Part shown: positions 61,615 to 64,000 of the stretch, piece by piece
Layout of the letters: the number at the start of each line of letters is the position of its first letter
How positions within the stretch are numbered: the first letter of the stretch is position 1
Origin: Lachnospiraceae bacterium
GTDB lineage: Bacteria; Bacillota; Clostridia; Lachnospirales; Lachnospiraceae
Assembly (NCBI GenBank): GCA_022764465.1
Contig: JALERL010000037.1
Coordinates: 1-64,000 of the forward strand
DNA length: 64,000 bases
Direction: 5' to 3'
Position numbers and translations under genes: made by a program
The notes under the pieces: model-generated
Databases searched by the model: none
What the model was told of the DNA's origin: nothing
The model's input: the letters and a program-made list of their open reading frames with translations, nothing else

Positions 61615-61629
61615 CTTTATTCCTCTTTT

Positions 61630-62403
61630 CTATTCTTTGGTACATGCTTCTTTTTGCTTTCCATGTTCTCTTGCAAGGAAATATACCTTCTCACTGTCCG
61701 CACGTACCGGACCGCTGTCCGATACGTCATAGACACCCAGAAATTCCATGCCTGCCTGTGCTAACAATTCCTTGATCCGTTCGATCCGGTATGCACGCTG
61801 GAAATGTGTTTCCTCGTACTTACAGTAGAGATCGTCTTCTTCCCGGATAAACAGAGTCAGATCATACTCATTGATTTCTTCTTCCTTATCATAATAATTT
61901 TCCCAGATGAAACTGCCTTCCTCTCTGTTTTCACAGATCGTATTCTCTGCAAGCAGGTTCTCATACTTATACATTGTGTTCAGATCAAACAAAAATATTC
62001 CACCCGGATCTAAGTAATTGTTCGCCAGTGAAAACACCTGTAAAAGATCCTTGTCCTCTAAAATATAATTCATCGAATCGCACACGCTGATGATAGCCCG
62101 TACTGTTCCATAAAGTTCGAACTCCCGCATATCCTGCTGCAGATACAGGATACCATCTTCCAAGGTCTGTTCCTCCCTTGCGATCATCAGCATCTCATCC
62201 GACAGATCGATTCCGATCATATCATAACCTTCCGCTGCAAGAAGCCTTGTCATCTTCCCGGTTCCACAGCCAAGATCTAAGATGATCCCGTCTTCTATAT
62301 GTTCCTTTTTCAGTTCACGCACGATATAATCCCGCCATGCTTTGTATGGAACATTGTCCATGAACATGTCATATACCTGTGCAAATCCTGTATACGCTTC
62401 CAC
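61630..62403 (-). CDS. Class I SAM-dependent methyltransferase
   Basis: The 257-residue protein has SAM motif I GIILDLGCGTGKMTRLLAAE, motif II IGIDLSDEMLMIARE, and VRAIISVCDSMNYILEDKDL as motif III/IV. The substrate is not evident. GTG start with GGGAGGATAAC upstream. It is first in an operon with hslO and nadE. Confidence 0.92.
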   Translation of the reverse strand: MEAYTGFAQVYDMFMDNVPYKAWRDYIVRELKKEHIEDGIILDLGCGTGKMTRLLAAEGYDMIGIDLSDEMLMIAREEQTLEDGILYLQQDMREFELYGTVRAIISVCDSMNYILEDKDLLQVFSLANNYLDPGGIFLFDLNTMYKYENLLAENTICENREEGSFIWENYYDKEEEINEYDLTLFIREEDDLYCKYEETHFQRAYRIERIKELLAQAGMEFLGVYDVSDSGPVRADSEKVYFLAREHGKQKEACTKE

Positions 62404-62472
62404 GTTATCCTCCCACTATATGTCAGACTATGCTCTTCCGGCACACCGGATGGCACTGATATAGCACTTATC

Positions 62473-62501
62473 ATAGTATCAACTTTCCTCTTAAAAAGCA
62501 A
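62473..62501 (-). promoter_or_regulatory. Possible promoter of the methyltransferase-hslO-nadE operon
   Basis: On the minus strand TTGCTT (62496-62501), a 17-base spacer and TACTAT (62473-62478), about 70 bases upstream of the GTG. Confidence 0.5.
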
Positions 62502-62510
62502 GCCGCACGC

Positions 62511-62539
62511 TTGATTATTTCGCCCCCAACCCTTATACT
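62511..62539 (+). promoter_or_regulatory. Sigma-A promoter of the DUF6709 gene
   Basis: TTGATT (62511-62516), a 17-base spacer and TATACT (62534-62539), about 29 bases upstream of the start codon, divergent from the methyltransferase promoter. Confidence 0.65.
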
Positions 62540-62567
62540 AAAAAGCAGTAAAACGTTTGGAGGAATT

Positions 62568-63611
62568 ATGACTGAATACCTGAAACACTACATCACGCGA
62601 AGCATCAAAAGCGTTTACCGGAGAAAGCTCTTTTCTCCGATCATATACCTGATCCTTTTGCTGGTACTCTGGATCGCACTTCCCTTAAGTTCGATCCTCT
62701 TTCCTACGAAGATCAGCGATTCGGACAGCCTTGACGAACTTTATCAGGACAACGATCAGTATATCCGTACCACACTGACGGATCTGCATTTTACCGGATA
62801 TACCCAGACACTGTTTGGGCATACCTCCGGATACTATTATTACACCATGCGGGATGATACCTGTACAATGGTACTGCTCTCTCCGCGCAGCAGTGAGGAG
62901 GGACTCCCAGAGATCAAACATATCACGGTCAATGCCAAGCTGGTACGCAGCAATGCAAGCTTTCATGAACTGCTGACAAAGATTGCTTCCGATCTGCACT
63001 GGACGACAACCGGTATTACGGAAAAGGTAAGTCCTTATACCATCAACGAACCGGGCTTCCGCCGGGTTCCGAGCATGATCCTGATCGTTGTATTTGCCGT
63101 AACCGGAATCTATTCGATCATTTCGATCCTGCTTTGTATTATCTATTACTTTTTCCCGGTACTGTCACCGCCATGCCAGCAGCTTGCACTATTTGGCAAG
63201 CCGTCCGAACTGCTCGCGCAGGCAGAGGAAGAGCTTGCGACACTGCCACAGCTTGCAACCGAGGATATGTTTATTACGGAGCATTACTTCATTGCGATCG
63301 CTTCCTCCGGAATCGCGATCGTTCCGATCCAGGAGATCATCTGGATCTACAAGCATTCCACCCTGCATAAGCTGTTCTGGTATCATTTCAGTATCTCGTA
63401 TACACTGCATATCACAGCCAACAAGCACCTGTATATCCAGTGTCCGAAGAACTTAAAGTCTGATATTGACGGTATCATGGATTACCTTGCAGAAGCGAAC
63501 CACAATATTCTAGTCGGTTTCAGTGAGCAAAACCGCTTAAAGGTACAGCAGATCCAGGGCAAGCCACTCCAGTTCGAAAAACTGATCTCTCTTTTAAAAA
63601 AGCGTATCTAA
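62568..63611 (+). CDS. DUF6709-type membrane protein
   Basis: The 347-residue protein has an N-terminal helix (SPIIYLILLLVLWIALPLSS), an extracytoplasmic region of about 130 residues, a second membrane pair at about 172-200 (ILIVVFAVTGIYSIISILLC), and a C-terminal cytoplasmic part (HYFIAIASSGIAIVPIQEII, WIYKHSTLHKLFWYHFSISY). It resembles, from memory, DUF6709, unknown function. GGAGGAATT precedes the ATG at 62568. Monocistronic. Confidence 0.78.
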   Translation: MTEYLKHYITRSIKSVYRRKLFSPIIYLILLLVLWIALPLSSILFPTKISDSDSLDELYQDNDQYIRTTLTDLHFTGYTQTLFGHTSGYYYYTMRDDTCTMVLLSPRSSEEGLPEIKHITVNAKLVRSNASFHELLTKIASDLHWTTTGITEKVSPYTINEPGFRRVPSMILIVVFAVTGIYSIISILLCIIYYFFPVLSPPCQQLALFGKPSELLAQAEEELATLPQLATEDMFITEHYFIAIASSGIAIVPIQEIIWIYKHSTLHKLFWYHFSISYTLHITANKHLYIQCPKNLKSDIDGIMDYLAEANHNILVGFSEQNRLKVQQIQGKPLQFEKLISLLKKRI

Positions 63612-63645
63612 AAAAGTGTGCCATATAAACGGCACACTTTTTTTG
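63611..63645. terminator. Bidirectional terminator downstream of the DUF6709 gene
   Basis: AAAAAGTGTGCC pairs with GGCACACTTTTT around an eight-base loop, followed by TT on the plus strand. Confidence 0.88.
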
Positions 63646-63686
63646 CAATCCTTTTCATTTTCTATCTCCGGATATTCTCTGTTACA

Positions 63687-64000
63687 TCAGGAAAATAATC
63701 CGGCAAAAAAGTTTTTCACGGTATCAATAATATTCGAAAAGAAGTTCTTGATCGCCGCTCCGATTCCACTGTCCGATGAGGTATCGATTCCCCAGTCTGA
63801 AAGCTTATCATAGATCGTCTGTGCCTGATTTAACAGGGTATCAACGTCAAGATTCAGATCCTTGATCTTCAGCAGCAGATCGATCAACTGGCTCTTTTCT
63901 TCATCGGATAACGACACATCAAACTGCTTACAGGCATCATCGATTGCCTGGCTGATGCTGTTCTCATCCTCTAAGGCACCTTCTGCTACCTTCTGCTTTA
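63687..64000 (-). CDS. DUF1002 protein, C-terminal part (cut by window edge)
   Basis: The frame is open from the window edge (first complete codons read KQKVAEGALEDEN) to a stop at 63687. The visible about 104 residues (ISQAIDDACKQFDVSLSDEE, KIKDLNLDVDTLLNQAQTIY) match, from memory, the helical C-terminal part of DUF1002 secreted proteins, followed by an amphipathic tail ending in NFFAGLFS. The GTG at 63917 is internal. Function is unknown. Confidence 0.7.
   Translation of the reverse strand, partial: KQKVAEGALEDENSISQAIDDACKQFDVSLSDEEKSQLIDLLLKIKDLNLDVDTLLNQAQTIYDKLSDWGIDTSSDSGIGAAIKNFFSNIIDTVKNFFAGLFS

Noticed and set aside
1-64000. CRISPR arrays, rRNA operons, prophage
   Set aside because: No regularly spaced direct repeats, rRNA sequence or phage structural genes were seen on either strand.

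Overview
The window is chromosomal DNA of a low-to-mid GC, anaerobic Firmicute, most likely a Lachnospiraceae member of the Roseburia/Agathobacter/Eubacterium type. This rests on recognisable family content: a pyrophosphate-type phosphofructokinase, DUF4250, DUF1836, YerC/TrpR-like, DUF6320 and DUF6709 proteins, an SseB/M23 pair, a glycine-riboswitch AgcS symporter, strong AGGAGG-type ribosome binding sites and classical sigma-A promoters. A methyl-accepting chemotaxis protein hints at motility. No rRNA, CRISPR array, intact prophage or transposase was seen.

Region 1-4200 is accessory and decaying. It holds the end of a probable MATE gene, a DUF6061-like gene with an in-frame TGA, N-terminally truncated PnuC and B3/B4 genes, a MerR/GyrI regulator with an in-frame TAG, an intact MATE pump with a textbook 19-bp-spacer MerR promoter, and the C-terminal half of a DUF6040-like protein. 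I read this as scars of an integrative element beside two divergent tRNA-Leu genes (anticodons AAG and CAG).

Region 4.6-14.7 kb has regulators (XRE, WYL, XRE-AbrB), a DEDDh exonuclease, a zinc-ribbon membrane protein, a VOC protein, a divergent GT51-like transglycosylase, an HD phosphohydrolase, an acyltransferase-3 and a diguanylate cyclase. Region 15-25 kb carries a Na/Pi symporter, a pyk-LRR-vWA-MoxR gene string, a PflX-like radical SAM protein and the phosphofructokinase. Region 25-33 kb has an alpha/beta hydrolase / DUF6320 / condensation-like acyltransferase operon, a GntR regulator, a polar amino-acid ABC transporter and a DUF4250 / Rossmann-protein pair.

Region 33-42 kb has a heterodimeric ABC exporter, a lytic transglycosylase, AgcS with its glycine riboswitch, and M23/SseB genes. 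Region 41.7-50 kb has RlmD, a HAD phosphatase, PcrA, DUF1836, YerC, an orphan lipoprotein binding protein, a small export protein and HisC. Region 51-64 kb has galK-galT, a chemoreceptor, an L,D-transpeptidase, a PAP2 phosphatase, a methyltransferase-hslO-nadE operon, a DUF6709 protein and a partial DUF1002 protein.

Several intergenic repeats stand out: a multi-hairpin repeat (copies near 10.1, 49.1 and 55.7 kb) and two MITE-like long inverted repeats (14841-15092 and 24961-25171). The end sequence of the first recurs at 31.7 kb, where it supplies a -35 box. The best candidates for undescribed biology are the vWA-MoxR-LRR string, the condensation-domain / DUF6320 / hydrolase operon, the minimal membrane GT51-like protein, and the repeat families. 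All family names were assigned from memory of motifs, without any database search.
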